The position numbers were made by a program, and so were the translations under genes. The notes beneath the pieces are model-generated. The model worked only from the letters and a program-made list of their open reading frames with translations, had not been told where the DNA came from and made no database searches. From an uncultured Helcococcus sp. (lineage in GTDB: Bacteria; Bacillota; Clostridia; Tissierellales; Peptoniphilaceae), in NCBI RefSeq assembly GCF_946998255.1, contig NZ_CAMPYN010000067.1:1-5237 (forward strand): a DNA stretch of 5,237 bases. The letters are read 5' to 3'. Within the stretch, counting starts at the first letter, position 1; each line of letters begins with the position of its first letter. Positions 1 to 5,237 of this stretch are shown piece by piece.

Positions 1-11
1 TAGGAATTCAT
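1..11 (-). CDS. Start of a leftward gene, cut by the window edge
   Basis: An ATG (complement of 9-11) begins a reading frame that starts Met-Asn-Ser and leaves the window after three codons, so nothing can be said about the product. The start is supported by an AGGTGG ribosome binding site (complement of 19-24) six bases upstream. A well-spaced sigma-A-type promoter lies just behind that. A second frame is also open to the left edge from about position 72, so the gene cannot be proved from this window. The palindrome over the promoter suggests that the gene is regulated. Confidence 0.45.
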
Positions 12-18
12 TTTGCAC

Positions 19-24
19 CACCTT
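19..24 (-). promoter_or_regulatory. Ribosome binding site for the gene at the left edge
   Basis: The minus strand reads AGGTGG followed by six bases and then ATG. Spacing and sequence are normal for a low-GC Gram-positive. This site is the main reason for placing a translation start at position 11. Confidence 0.5.
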
Positions 25-55
25 TCTCCCGAATATTGTATCATATTCGGGAGAA
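24..55. repeat. Perfect 13-bp inverted repeat, candidate operator
   Basis: TTCTCCCGAATAT (24-36) and its exact reverse complement (43-55) flank a 6-base centre. The palindrome covers the -10 box, most of the spacer and the predicted start of the leftward promoter. That is the usual place for a repressor operator. The sequence could also fold as an RNA or DNA hairpin, but neither side has a run of T, so it does not look like an intrinsic terminator. A hairpin at the right end of the IS200 remnant is the other possible origin. The regulator is not identifiable here. Confidence 0.6.
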
Positions 56-63
56 TCATTCAA
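35..63 (-). promoter_or_regulatory. Sigma-A-type promoter reading left
   Basis: On the minus strand TTGAAT (58-63) and TACAAT (35-40) are separated by exactly 17 bases, close to the sigma-A consensus TTGACA-N17-TATAAT. The expected transcription start is near position 28, giving a leader of about 17 nt before the ATG at 11. The -35 box falls in bases that look like the tail of the decayed IS200 transposase. The promoter may therefore have arisen partly from mobile-element sequence (inference). Confidence 0.6.
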
Positions 64-64
64 T

Positions 65-192
65 TTAGATTATCATATTAATATTTATTCTCTTTACATT
101 TCTTCCTATTGTTTCGACATAATACCCTCTAAACCAAATATTTCTATTTCCTTGTACTTTAAATGTTCATGTCAATCAAATATTGTCAGACT
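65..192 (-). pseudogene. Decayed IS200-type (IS200/IS605) transposase TnpA fragment
   Basis: The complement of 151-192 reads SLTIFD-stop-HEHLKYK. After a one-base shift, the complement of 65-151 reads GNRNIWFRGYYVETIGRN, then VKRIN and a stop. Together these match the C-terminal half of IS200-family TnpA, where the usual text is close to SSLMIFDRHANLKYKYGNRxFWCxGYYVxTVGxN, followed by the helix bearing the catalytic tyrosine (recalled from the family). At least three lesions are visible: a nonsense codon at 172-174 where Arg is expected, a frameshift near 151, and disruption just where the catalytic Tyr helix should begin (around 75-85). The HUH histidines and the N-terminal half are absent. 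The piece cannot make an active transposase. Confidence 0.8.
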
Positions 193-243
193 ACATCAAT
201 TTTATCACGGGAGGATTTTTTCTTGAAGCAAAAACTATTGATT

Positions 244-271
244 CCCCTGGCATAGCAAGGGGTTTTGTTTT
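244..271 (+). terminator. GC-rich hairpin with T-tract, probable IS200 end hairpin
   Basis: CCCCT (244-248) pairs with AGGGG (258-262). After one G-A mismatch the stem closes with two more G-C pairs around a three-base loop. TTTTGTTTT follows on the plus strand, as in an intrinsic terminator reading right. IS200-type elements carry a hairpin upstream of tnpA that blocks incoming transcription. This one lies about 50 nt upstream of the tnpA remnant in the remnant's own orientation, so it is probably that hairpin with most of tnpA lost between (inference). Whether it still stops transcription is unknown. Confidence 0.5.
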
Positions 272-282
272 GGTAAAACCAC

Positions 283-307
283 AAAAAAAGCTGGTATTAA
301 CCAGCTT
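283..307 (-). terminator. Intrinsic terminator of the symporter gene
   Basis: An 8-bp perfect stem, AAGCTGGT (288-295) and ACCAGCTT (300-307) with a 4-base loop, is followed on the minus strand by a run of seven T (complement of 283-289, overlapping the stem foot). It begins only four bases beyond the stop codon at 312-314. This is the classic form and position of a Rho-independent terminator. Confidence 0.9.
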
Positions 308-311
308 AAAT

Positions 312-1598
312 TTAACTATTATAAATTTCTCTATCAAGTTCATCTTCGCTTGCTGCAACTATTACTGCAGCAGATGAAGCAGCAGTTACGTTTGTTGCTG
401 TTCTTCCCATATCAGCAAGTGATGAAATCGGCGCAAGAATTACTACCATTTCTACAGGAAGTCCCATAGCTGCAAATACTGCAGTTGTAGTAATGGTTGC
501 TGTTCCGGGTACTCCTACGGTACCAAGTGATACTAGAAGAGCTACAAGGATTAACTTTATATAATCCCCTGTTCCGTATCCAAGGTTTAAGACATTTGAT
601 GTAAGGATAGCGGTCATCACTGGCCAAAATCCTGCACAACCTGGCATTCCCATGGTTGCCCCGGCTGGTGCCACAAAGGATGCAATTTTTTCAGATACAC
701 CTAAGTTCTTTTCAAGATTATCAACATTTGCAGGTATAGATCCTACTGAAGATTGGGTTGTAAAGGCAATTGCCTGTACAGAAAAGTTTTTCTTAAAGAA
801 CTTAAATGGATTTACCTTAGCAAAAAGACTTAATAGTGCCCCAGTTGTCACATAAGAATGTATAAAGCTTGCAAGGTATGTTAGTAATAAAATAAATACC
901 AATGGCTTTATAGCTGTGTAGTCAATTCTTGCAATTGCTGATGCAATCAAAGATAGTACTGCATATGGGGTAAAGCTAGTCACAAGACTAACTAACCTAT
1001 TTATAATTTCAGAAAAAGCATTGATAAAGTCTACAAATGGTTTAACTTCTTTTTCCTTACCTCTTTCAATTAAGCTTAGGGTCACAAAACCAATTAGAAC
1101 CGCAAAGATAATTATTGGAATTACCCTCCCATTTGCTGCATCGGCAATTATATTTTTAGGGAAAAAGTCAATCACCGCTTGTGCAAATGTTGGTACTTCC
1201 TTAGCTTCAGCAACAGCTGGAAGTGGAATATTAGAATCTTTACCAATCTTAAAAATAACTGCTAAAATTACTCCGAGTAACGATCCCAATACATTGTGAA
1301 AACTTAAAATCCCAACGGTTTTTAGACCAATTGATTTAAGTCTATTTATAGATTCGTTTGAAATAACCACCTTAATTACAGATGCTAAAAGTAATGGAAT
1401 TACAAGAGCAAAGAGCATATTTGCATATATTTCCCCAAAAATTCCAAATAGTTCGGTTTCTCCCTTAAAGATAAATCCAAGGCCAATTCCAAGAATCGAT
1501 GCAGCAATTACCCTAATAGAGAAGGATATTTTCTTCTTTTTCATCAAGCTTAGGACATAAAAAAGTGCCAAGCCGACCAATAGTGCTAAATACTTCAT
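312..1598 (-). CDS. SLC1/DAACS-type amino acid:cation symporter, TcyP (cystine)-like
   Basis: Encodes a 428-residue polytopic membrane protein of the dicarboxylate/amino acid:cation symporter family. The closest resemblance is to the L-cystine uptake protein TcyP group (COG1823 type). It probably imports cystine or a related amino acid using the sodium or proton gradient. Hydrophobic segments lie near residues 1-18, 29-45, 58-79, 94-117, 160-178, 199-222 and 232-256. Then come the re-entrant hairpin FTTQSSVGSIP (279-289), the TM7 motif PAGATMGMPGCAG (311-323), hairpin 2 around GVPGTATITT (362-371) and the TM8 motif DMGRTATNV (396-404). Classical carriers have NMDG in TM7 and NVTGD in TM8, so two acidic residues are replaced here. 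I chose the ATG at 1598 because AGGGAG lies five bases upstream; an in-frame ATG at 1631 has no such site. The gene stands alone, with its own promoter and terminator. Substrate is an inference. Confidence 0.9.
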   Translation of the reverse strand: MKYLALLVGLALFYVLSLMKKKKISFSIRVIAASILGIGLGFIFKGETELFGIFGEIYANMLFALVIPLLLASVIKVVISNESINRLKSIGLKTVGILSFHNVLGSLLGVILAVIFKIGKDSNIPLPAVAEAKEVPTFAQAVIDFFPKNIIADAANGRVIPIIIFAVLIGFVTLSLIERGKEKEVKPFVDFINAFSEIINRLVSLVTSFTPYAVLSLIASAIARIDYTAIKPLVFILLLTYLASFIHSYVTTGALLSLFAKVNPFKFFKKNFSVQAIAFTTQSSVGSIPANVDNLEKNLGVSEKIASFVAPAGATMGMPGCAGFWPVMTAILTSNVLNLGYGTGDYIKLILVALLVSLGTVGVPGTATITTTAVFAAMGLPVEMVVILAPISSLADMGRTATNVTAASSAAVIVAASEDELDREIYNS

Positions 1599-1685
1599 AA
1601 TAACTCCCTTCAATGTTTTATTTAATAACATAAAAAATGTGAATAATCCGCTTTCAACAAAGGACGAATATCATCGTATTCCTAT

Positions 1686-1714
1686 TTTATAATTTCTAAA
1701 AATAGCAAACTCAA
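1686..1714 (-). promoter_or_regulatory. Promoter of the symporter gene
   Basis: The minus strand has TTGAGT (1709-1714), a 17-base spacer and TATAAA (1686-1691). The expected start near 1679 gives a leader of about 80 nt before the ATG at 1598. A short dyad, GAATA-N6-TATTC (1666-1681), sits over the predicted start. A weaker alternative, TTGACC about nine bases further upstream, has no good -10 at 17 bases. Confidence 0.6.
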
Positions 1715-1744
1715 TCAGGGTCAACAAGCTCCAATCCTTATAAA

Positions 1745-1777
1745 ATACAACCTGAGATTAGTCACTCAAATTTGTAT
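1745..1777. repeat. Imperfect dyad in the lysS-symporter spacer
   Basis: On the plus strand ATACAA-CC-TGAG, an 8-base centre, then CTCA-AAT-TTGTAT form two nested stems of 6 and 4 bp separated by a small internal loop. It lies about 30 bp upstream of the symporter -35 box and downstream of the lysS terminator. An activator or repressor binding site is possible. The rest of this 190-base spacer shows no gene. Confidence 0.35.
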
Positions 1778-1823
1778 ACCCCTGCTAAAAATACCTAAAC
1801 ATAAAATTAAAATAATTATTTTT

Positions 1824-1857
1824 AAAAAATGAACTGGGATTCACATTAATCCCAGTT
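1824..1857 (-). terminator. Intrinsic terminator of the phosphoesterase-greA-lysS operon
   Basis: AACTGGGATT (1832-1841) and AATCCCAGTT (1848-1857) form a perfect 10-bp stem with a 6-base loop. On the minus strand the stem is followed by CA and then six T (complement of 1824-1829). It starts 16 bases after the lysS stop codon, so it should end the operon transcript. Confidence 0.9.
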
Positions 1858-1873
1858 TCATAATTAGTTATTT

Positions 1874-3790
1874 TTAATATAGTTTAGATCCTGCTGGAAT
1901 ATTTCCATCCAACATTAACAAGTTTAACTTCTCTTCACCATCATATTCATATACAGCTGATATAATCATTCCTTCTGAATCAATCCCCATCATTTTTCTT
2001 GGTGGTAGGTTTGTGATAGCTACTAGTGTCTTTCCTATTAATTCTTCAGCAGAATAATAGTCTTTTATACCTGAAAGAATTGTTCTTTCTTTATCAGAAC
2101 CATCATCTAATGTAAATTTCAATAACTTCTTAGATTTTGGAACTTCTTCACAATTTATAACTTTCACTACTCTAAAATCAGATTTAGAGAATGTTTCAAA
2201 GTCGATCATATCTTCAAATAATGGCTCTACTTTAACTTTTGATAAGTCCAATTTTTCAACTTGAGAACATCCACACTCTTGGCTAGCTTTTATTAACGGA
2301 TCGGCATTTGCTGCTTTATCCTTAGCTATTGGCTTCATTGTTGGGAATAATAGAACATCTCTAATAGTAGTTTGGTTGGTTAAGAACATAATAAGTCTAT
2401 CTACACCGATACCTAAACCACCTGTTGGTGGTAAACCGACTTCAATAGCATTTAGGAAGTCTTCATCAAGTAAGGTTGCTTCCTCATCTCCTGAGGCTCT
2501 AAGTTCTAGTTGGTGTTCAAATCTTGATCTTTGGTCTTCTGCATCGTTAAGTTCTGAATAAGCATTAGCTATTTCTTTACCCATTACGAAGGCTTCATAT
2601 CTATTTGTGAAATCAGGATTTTCTGGATTTCTCTTTGCTAGTGGTGATACTTCAACCGGATGTTGGGTAACAAAGGTTGGTTGTATCATCTTGTCTTCAC
2701 AGAATTCATCAAAGAAAGCGAATATAATATTTCCTAATTTATCACTTTCTTTAACTTCTAATTTATAGTCTAAAGCTAATTTTTTAGCTTCTTCAAAATC
2801 AGTAATTTCATTGAAATCAATTCCAACATGTTCTTTTATAGCATCTACCATGGTTATACGTCTCCAAGGTGTTGTAAAGTCAATTGTTGTGCCTTGGTAT
2901 TCTACTGTATTTCCACCATTAACCTTTTGATTAATTTCTAATACCATGTTTTCTAAAATTTCCATCATATCATTGTAGTCAGAATAGGCTTCATATAGTT
3001 CAATCATGGTGTATTCTGGATTATGAACTGGAGACATACCTTCGTTTCTAAACATCCTTCCCATTTCATAAACCTTATCAAAACCACCAACTATAAGTCT
3101 TTTTAGGTATAGTTCATTAGCTATTCTTAAATACATATCGATATCTAAGGTATTGTGGTGAGTTATAAATGGTCTTGCACTAGCTCCACCTGCAATGGTA
3201 TTTAATATTGGTGTTTCTACTCCCAAGAAATCTCTTTTATCTAAAAATTCTCTAATAGCAGATATAATCTTTGTTCTCTTTTTGAATACTTCTTTTACTT
3301 CAGGATTTACAATTAAGTCAACATATCTTTGTCTATATCTTAAATCTGTATCTTTTAATCCATGGAATTTTTCTGGTAAAATTTGTAGTGACTTAGTTAG
3401 AAGTTGAAATTCTTGAGTAAGAATAGAAACTTCACCTGTTTGAGTCTTTATAAGTTTACCTGTGAATGAAACTATATCACCTGTATCTAATTGCTTGCTA
3501 GCATCATATACTTCATCACCTAATTCATCTTGTCTGTTAAAAATTTGTATTTGTCCACTAGCATCTTGTAATACCATGAAACTAATTTTACCGAAGGTCC
3601 TAACATTTAAAATCCTACCAGCTAAAGTAAAACTTTTACCTTCATTGTCTTCAAAGTTATCAACTAAATCTTTAGCCATGGCAGTTACATTTACTTTTTC
3701 AATTTCATGTGGGTTTTTACCATCGGCTTTTAATTTAGCTAATTTATCTCTTTTAATTTGAAGCATTTCATTAACATTATTATCTGCCAT
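1874..3790 (-). CDS. lysS: Lysyl-tRNA synthetase (class II) with a fused C-terminal tRNA-binding domain
   Basis: Lysine-tRNA ligase: it activates lysine with ATP and charges tRNA-Lys in the cytoplasm. Residues 54-135 form the N-terminal OB anticodon-binding domain. The class II core runs from about 150 to 487, with motif 1 around FLGVETPILNTIAGGASARPF (188-208), motif 2 MFRNEGMSPVHNPEYTMIEL (246-265) and motif 3 GLGIGVDRLIMFL (458-470). A normal bacterial LysRS ends near residue 500; this protein has 638. After a linker with a CGC (506-508), residues about 527-638 match the MetRS C-terminal/Trbp111 tRNA-binding OB fold, with SDFRVVKV (537-544), ILSGIKDYYS (571-580), LPPRKMMGIDSEGMIISA (595-612) and a final PAGSKLY. 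The whole is one uninterrupted frame, so it is a genuine fusion. GGAAGG five bases upstream of the ATG supports the start. The gene follows greA by 11 bases and is presumably cotranscribed. Confidence 0.97.
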   Translation of the reverse strand: MADNNVNEMLQIKRDKLAKLKADGKNPHEIEKVNVTAMAKDLVDNFEDNEGKSFTLAGRILNVRTFGKISFMVLQDASGQIQIFNRQDELGDEVYDASKQLDTGDIVSFTGKLIKTQTGEVSILTQEFQLLTKSLQILPEKFHGLKDTDLRYRQRYVDLIVNPEVKEVFKKRTKIISAIREFLDKRDFLGVETPILNTIAGGASARPFITHHNTLDIDMYLRIANELYLKRLIVGGFDKVYEMGRMFRNEGMSPVHNPEYTMIELYEAYSDYNDMMEILENMVLEINQKVNGGNTVEYQGTTIDFTTPWRRITMVDAIKEHVGIDFNEITDFEEAKKLALDYKLEVKESDKLGNIIFAFFDEFCEDKMIQPTFVTQHPVEVSPLAKRNPENPDFTNRYEAFVMGKEIANAYSELNDAEDQRSRFEHQLELRASGDEEATLLDEDFLNAIEVGLPPTGGLGIGVDRLIMFLTNQTTIRDVLLFPTMKPIAKDKAANADPLIKASQECGCSQVEKLDLSKVKVEPLFEDMIDFETFSKSDFRVVKVINCEEVPKSKKLLKFTLDDGSDKERTILSGIKDYYSAEELIGKTLVAITNLPPRKMMGIDSEGMIISAVYEYDGEEKLNLLMLDGNIPAGSKLY

Positions 3791-3801
3791 TTTTACCTTC
3801 C

Positions 3802-4281
3802 TTATCTAATTATTTCGTCTAACTTATATTGTACTACACCTGCTCTAGTTTTTACATCTATTGTTTGACCAACTTTAGTATTTAATAATGCTTTTCCTAA
3901 AGGCGATTCATTAGAAATTTTGTTTTTACTTACGTCAGCTTCTAATGTACCTACAATCATAAACTCTAATTCTTTACCTCTTTTTAATTCGGTTATTTTT
4001 ATCTTATCACCAATTTGTACTGTCTTCACAGACTTATTATTTGTAGATTTAATAATTTCTACATTTTTTAATTGCTCTTCAATTTCAGCAATTCTTAGTT
4101 CAATTTTAGCTTGCTCATCTTTTGCCTCATCATATTCAGCATTTTCAGATAAGTCACCAAAACCACGCGCAATTTTTATCTTTTCTGAAGCTTCAGCTCT
4201 TTTTTCGTGAATTAATGTATCCAATTCTCTTTCAAGCTCTTCTTTTCCTTCTTGAGTTAATAAAACTTTATTCTTTATCAT
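3802..4281 (-). CDS. greA: Transcription elongation factor GreA
   Basis: A 159-residue GreA, which enters the RNA polymerase secondary channel and stimulates cleavage of backtracked RNA so that stalled elongation can resume. The N-terminal coiled-coil hairpin spans about residues 10-75. Its tip carries GDLSENAEY (42-50), including the conserved acidic pair D43 and E46 that holds the catalytic magnesium. The C-terminal FKBP-like domain includes IGDKIKI (90-96) and SNESPLGKALL (123-133). Length is normal. The frame extends further upstream, to 4338, but the ATG at 4281 is preferred. It follows GAGGAGA with good spacing, and the protein then starts MIKNKVLLTQEGKEEL as in the family. The start overlaps the upstream phosphoesterase gene by 14 bases, suggesting translational coupling, and lysS follows directly. 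A greA-lysS pair is common in Clostridia and relatives. Confidence 0.97.
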   Translation of the reverse strand: MIKNKVLLTQEGKEELERELDTLIHEKRAEASEKIKIARGFGDLSENAEYDEAKDEQAKIELRIAEIEEQLKNVEIIKSTNNKSVKTVQIGDKIKITELKRGKELEFMIVGTLEADVSKNKISNESPLGKALLNTKVGQTIDVKTRAGVVQYKLDEIIR

Positions 4282-4984
4282 AATTCTCCTCTTTAGATAG
4301 TAAAACGGGCATAAAATCAATAGCATCACCAGATACACAATAGTATCTTATACCATTAATCATACCATTAGGCATTTTTAAAGCTTGGTCACCATGGATA
4401 TGTCCGTATACAACTTTTTTTATATTATATTTTTTAAATATTTCTTCAAATTCATTGGCTTCCATTTTTTTATTAAATGGTGGATAATGCATCATGGCTA
4501 TTATTTCATTATAGTCAGAATTCTTTGCTAGAGCATCGGTAATAGATAGTTCTAACCTATTTAACTCTCTTAAAAAAATCTTTTCATCAGATTCATCAAA
4601 TCCTATAGTATCTCGACTTTCCCATCCTCTAGTACCTACAATTAAAGTTTCATTATACCTGAATGAATTATTTTGTAAAAAGTCTATAGTTTTATAGTCT
4701 AGAGATTGTAGCTTGCTTAAGCTTTGCCACCAATAGTCATGGTTGCCTTTCAAGATAATTTTTCTTCCATTTAATTGTTCAATTCTATCCAAATCTAATT
4801 TTACATCATTAATTTTCATTGCCCAGGATATATCTCCAGCAATCAGAACAAGATCATCTTTTTTTATAGTATCTTGCCAATTTTCAAATATTTTTTCTTC
4901 ATAATTTTCCCAATTTCCACCAAAGACTGACATATCTTTTTCTTTAGTAATATCTAGGTGTAAATCAGCAATTGCATATATCAT
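4268..4984 (-). CDS. Calcineurin-like metallophosphoesterase (COG1768-type predicted phosphohydrolase)
   Basis: A 238-residue cytoplasmic protein with the complete binuclear-metal phosphoesterase signature: D7-x-H9 (ADLHLD), G50-D51 (AGDISW), GNHD (80-83), the metal-binding H166 (MMHYPP) and GHIH (194-197). No signal peptide or membrane segment is visible, and the length is normal for the small stand-alone family. The spacing and the GDISW and GNHDYWW text recall COG1768 predicted phosphohydrolases, whose substrate is not established. The ATG at 4984 follows GAGG with five bases between. It is the first gene of the phosphoesterase-greA-lysS cluster, and its last 14 bases, including the greA ribosome binding region just before them, are shared with or adjoin greA. 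The catalytic class is sure; the substrate is unknown. Confidence 0.92.
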   Translation of the reverse strand: MIYAIADLHLDITKEKDMSVFGGNWENYEEKIFENWQDTIKKDDLVLIAGDISWAMKINDVKLDLDRIEQLNGRKIILKGNHDYWWQSLSKLQSLDYKTIDFLQNNSFRYNETLIVGTRGWESRDTIGFDESDEKIFLRELNRLELSITDALAKNSDYNEIIAMMHYPPFNKKMEANEFEEIFKKYNIKKVVYGHIHGDQALKMPNGMINGIRYYCVSGDAIDFMPVLLSKEENYDKE

Positions 4985-5002
4985 GGTTACCTCAATTGAT
5001 GA

Positions 5003-5008
5003 ATTATA
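5003..5008 (-). promoter_or_regulatory. Possible -10 element of the phosphoesterase operon
   Basis: The minus strand has a perfect TATAAT about 19 bases upstream of the phosphoesterase ATG. No good -35 lies 16-18 bases further up (GAAATT at 17), and the expected leader would be only about a dozen bases. The whole -35 region is inside the hairpin 5011-5046. It may be a real but weak promoter, or the operon may be read through from upstream. Confidence 0.35.
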
Positions 5009-5010
5009 CT

Positions 5011-5046
5011 ATAAGGACCTAATCAATTTCTCGACTAGGTCCTTAT
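5011..5046. terminator. 11-bp hairpin between ydbC-like gene and phosphoesterase operon
   Basis: ATAAGGACCTA (5011-5021) and its exact complement TAGGTCCTTAT (5036-5046) enclose a 14-base loop. It starts two bases after the stop codon of the ydbC-like gene, so it is well placed to terminate that gene. The minus-strand tail after the stem (AGTATAATTC) is poor in T runs, while the plus-strand tail (TTTTATTTAT) is better. It may work as an inefficient or two-way terminator, allowing some read-through into the operon. Confidence 0.55.
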
Positions 5047-5048
5047 TT

Positions 5049-5237
5049 TTATTTATCAAATTCGTCTTCTAGTATATTTTTTAATATTTCTGCTTCTTCT
5101 TCTGTAAAAGTCACACCCTTACTCATACGAGTGTAATCTTCATTCCATTCTCTTAAATCATATTTAGCATCTCTTTCATTCCAAGATACAAGGTTGAGTT
5201 CTTTTCTCCACCCGTTTGACTTAGTAGAAAGAACGCC
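5049..5237 (-). CDS. YdbC-like PC4/Sub1-type nucleic-acid-binding protein, 3' part
   Basis: The last 62 codons of a gene entering from the right edge; the start lies outside the window. The visible text, GWRKELNLVSWNERDAKYDL (9-28 of the fragment) then REWNEDYTRMSKGVTFTEEE, matches the YdbC family. That family is a bacterial homologue of the eukaryotic coactivator PC4 and binds single-stranded DNA as a dimer. Lactococcus YdbC has nearly the same text (recalled: GWRKELN, VSWN, KYDIR, HEKMGKGITLSEEE). The full protein is expected to be about 70-80 residues, so most of it is visible. The C-terminus is acidic (LEDEFDK). The role in the cell is not well established. Confidence 0.85.
   Translation of the reverse strand, partial: GVLSTKSNGWRKELNLVSWNERDAKYDLREWNEDYTRMSKGVTFTEEEAEILKNILEDEFDK

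Noticed and set aside
223..255. Ten-codon plus-strand frame (TTG start, GGGAGG upstream) followed by a GC-rich hairpin, resembling an attenuator leader peptide
   Set aside because: No promoter or downstream plus-strand gene is present, and the hairpin is better explained as an IS200 end; the GGGAGG lies at the edge of the tnpA debris.
183..377. 64-codon plus-strand reading frame across the left intergenic region
   Set aside because: It lacks a convincing start site, runs through two terminator hairpins and the symporter 3' end on the other strand, and overlaps the antisense of the IS200 remnant.
1599..1631. Upstream ATG at 1631 for the symporter
   Set aside because: No Shine-Dalgarno sequence precedes it, whereas AGGGAG precedes the ATG at 1598 at five bases.
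1638..1688. Minus-strand 17-codon frame beginning TTG near 1723 after GGAG
   Set aside because: It overlaps the symporter promoter and its translation resembles nothing; likely chance.
1632..1823. Riboswitch or T-box leader upstream of the symporter
   Set aside because: No T-box AGGGTGG-type sequence, S-box or other conserved core is recognisable, and there is no terminator hairpin with a T-tract between promoter and start codon.
3462..4210. Plus-strand reading frames of 96-99 codons opposite lysS and greA
   Set aside because: They are antisense shadows with Ser/Leu/Ile-rich low-complexity translations and no start signals; the minus-strand genes are unambiguous.
4282..4338. Longer N-terminus for GreA
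   Set aside because: The extra 19 residues are not GreA-like, overlap the phosphoesterase further, and the ATG at 4281 has the proper ribosome binding site and the family N-terminus.

Overview
The window is AT-rich (roughly one third G+C by eye) with strong purine-rich Shine-Dalgarno sites. All convincing genes lie on the minus strand, so transcription runs from right to left. Codon use, the tight greA-lysS pairing and the protein sequences suggest a low-GC Gram-positive anaerobe of the Clostridia/Tissierellia type (for example Peptoniphilus or Anaerococcus). This placement is an inference from general resemblance; nothing in the window proves the genus.

Layout in transcriptional order, right to left. 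(1) The 3' end of a YdbC/PC4-type single-stranded nucleic-acid-binding protein enters from the right edge and stops at 5049. (2) A long hairpin (5011-5046) follows. It overlaps the region expected to hold the promoter of the next operon. (3) A compact operon encodes a calcineurin-like metallophosphoesterase (4268-4984), the transcript-cleavage factor GreA (3802-4281, overlapping the previous gene by 14 nt) and lysyl-tRNA synthetase LysS (1874-3790, 11 nt after greA). It ends at a clear intrinsic terminator (1824-1857). (4) A spacer of about 225 nt carries a good promoter and an imperfect dyad. (5) An SLC1/DAACS-type sodium symporter of the TcyP (cystine) type follows (312-1598), ending at a second textbook terminator (283-307). 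(6) The left 280 nt hold a decayed IS200-type transposase fragment with a flanking hairpin. After it comes a promoter whose -10 lies inside a perfect 13-bp inverted repeat. Just downstream are a ribosome binding site and an ATG, so a new leftward gene probably starts at position 11.

Functionally this is mostly housekeeping: transcription elongation rescue (GreA), lysine charging of tRNA (LysS), a conserved phosphoesterase and amino-acid uptake. Three points stand out. LysS is about 140 residues longer than a normal bacterial LysRS because a MetRS/Trbp111-type tRNA-binding OB domain is fused to its C-terminus. The transporter lacks several acidic sodium-site residues of classical glutamate/aspartate SLC1 carriers. 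The left edge shows a promoter and palindromic operator candidate built against a dead IS200 remnant. I found no CRISPR array, tRNA, rRNA or recognisable riboswitch, and no convincing wholly new multi-gene system.
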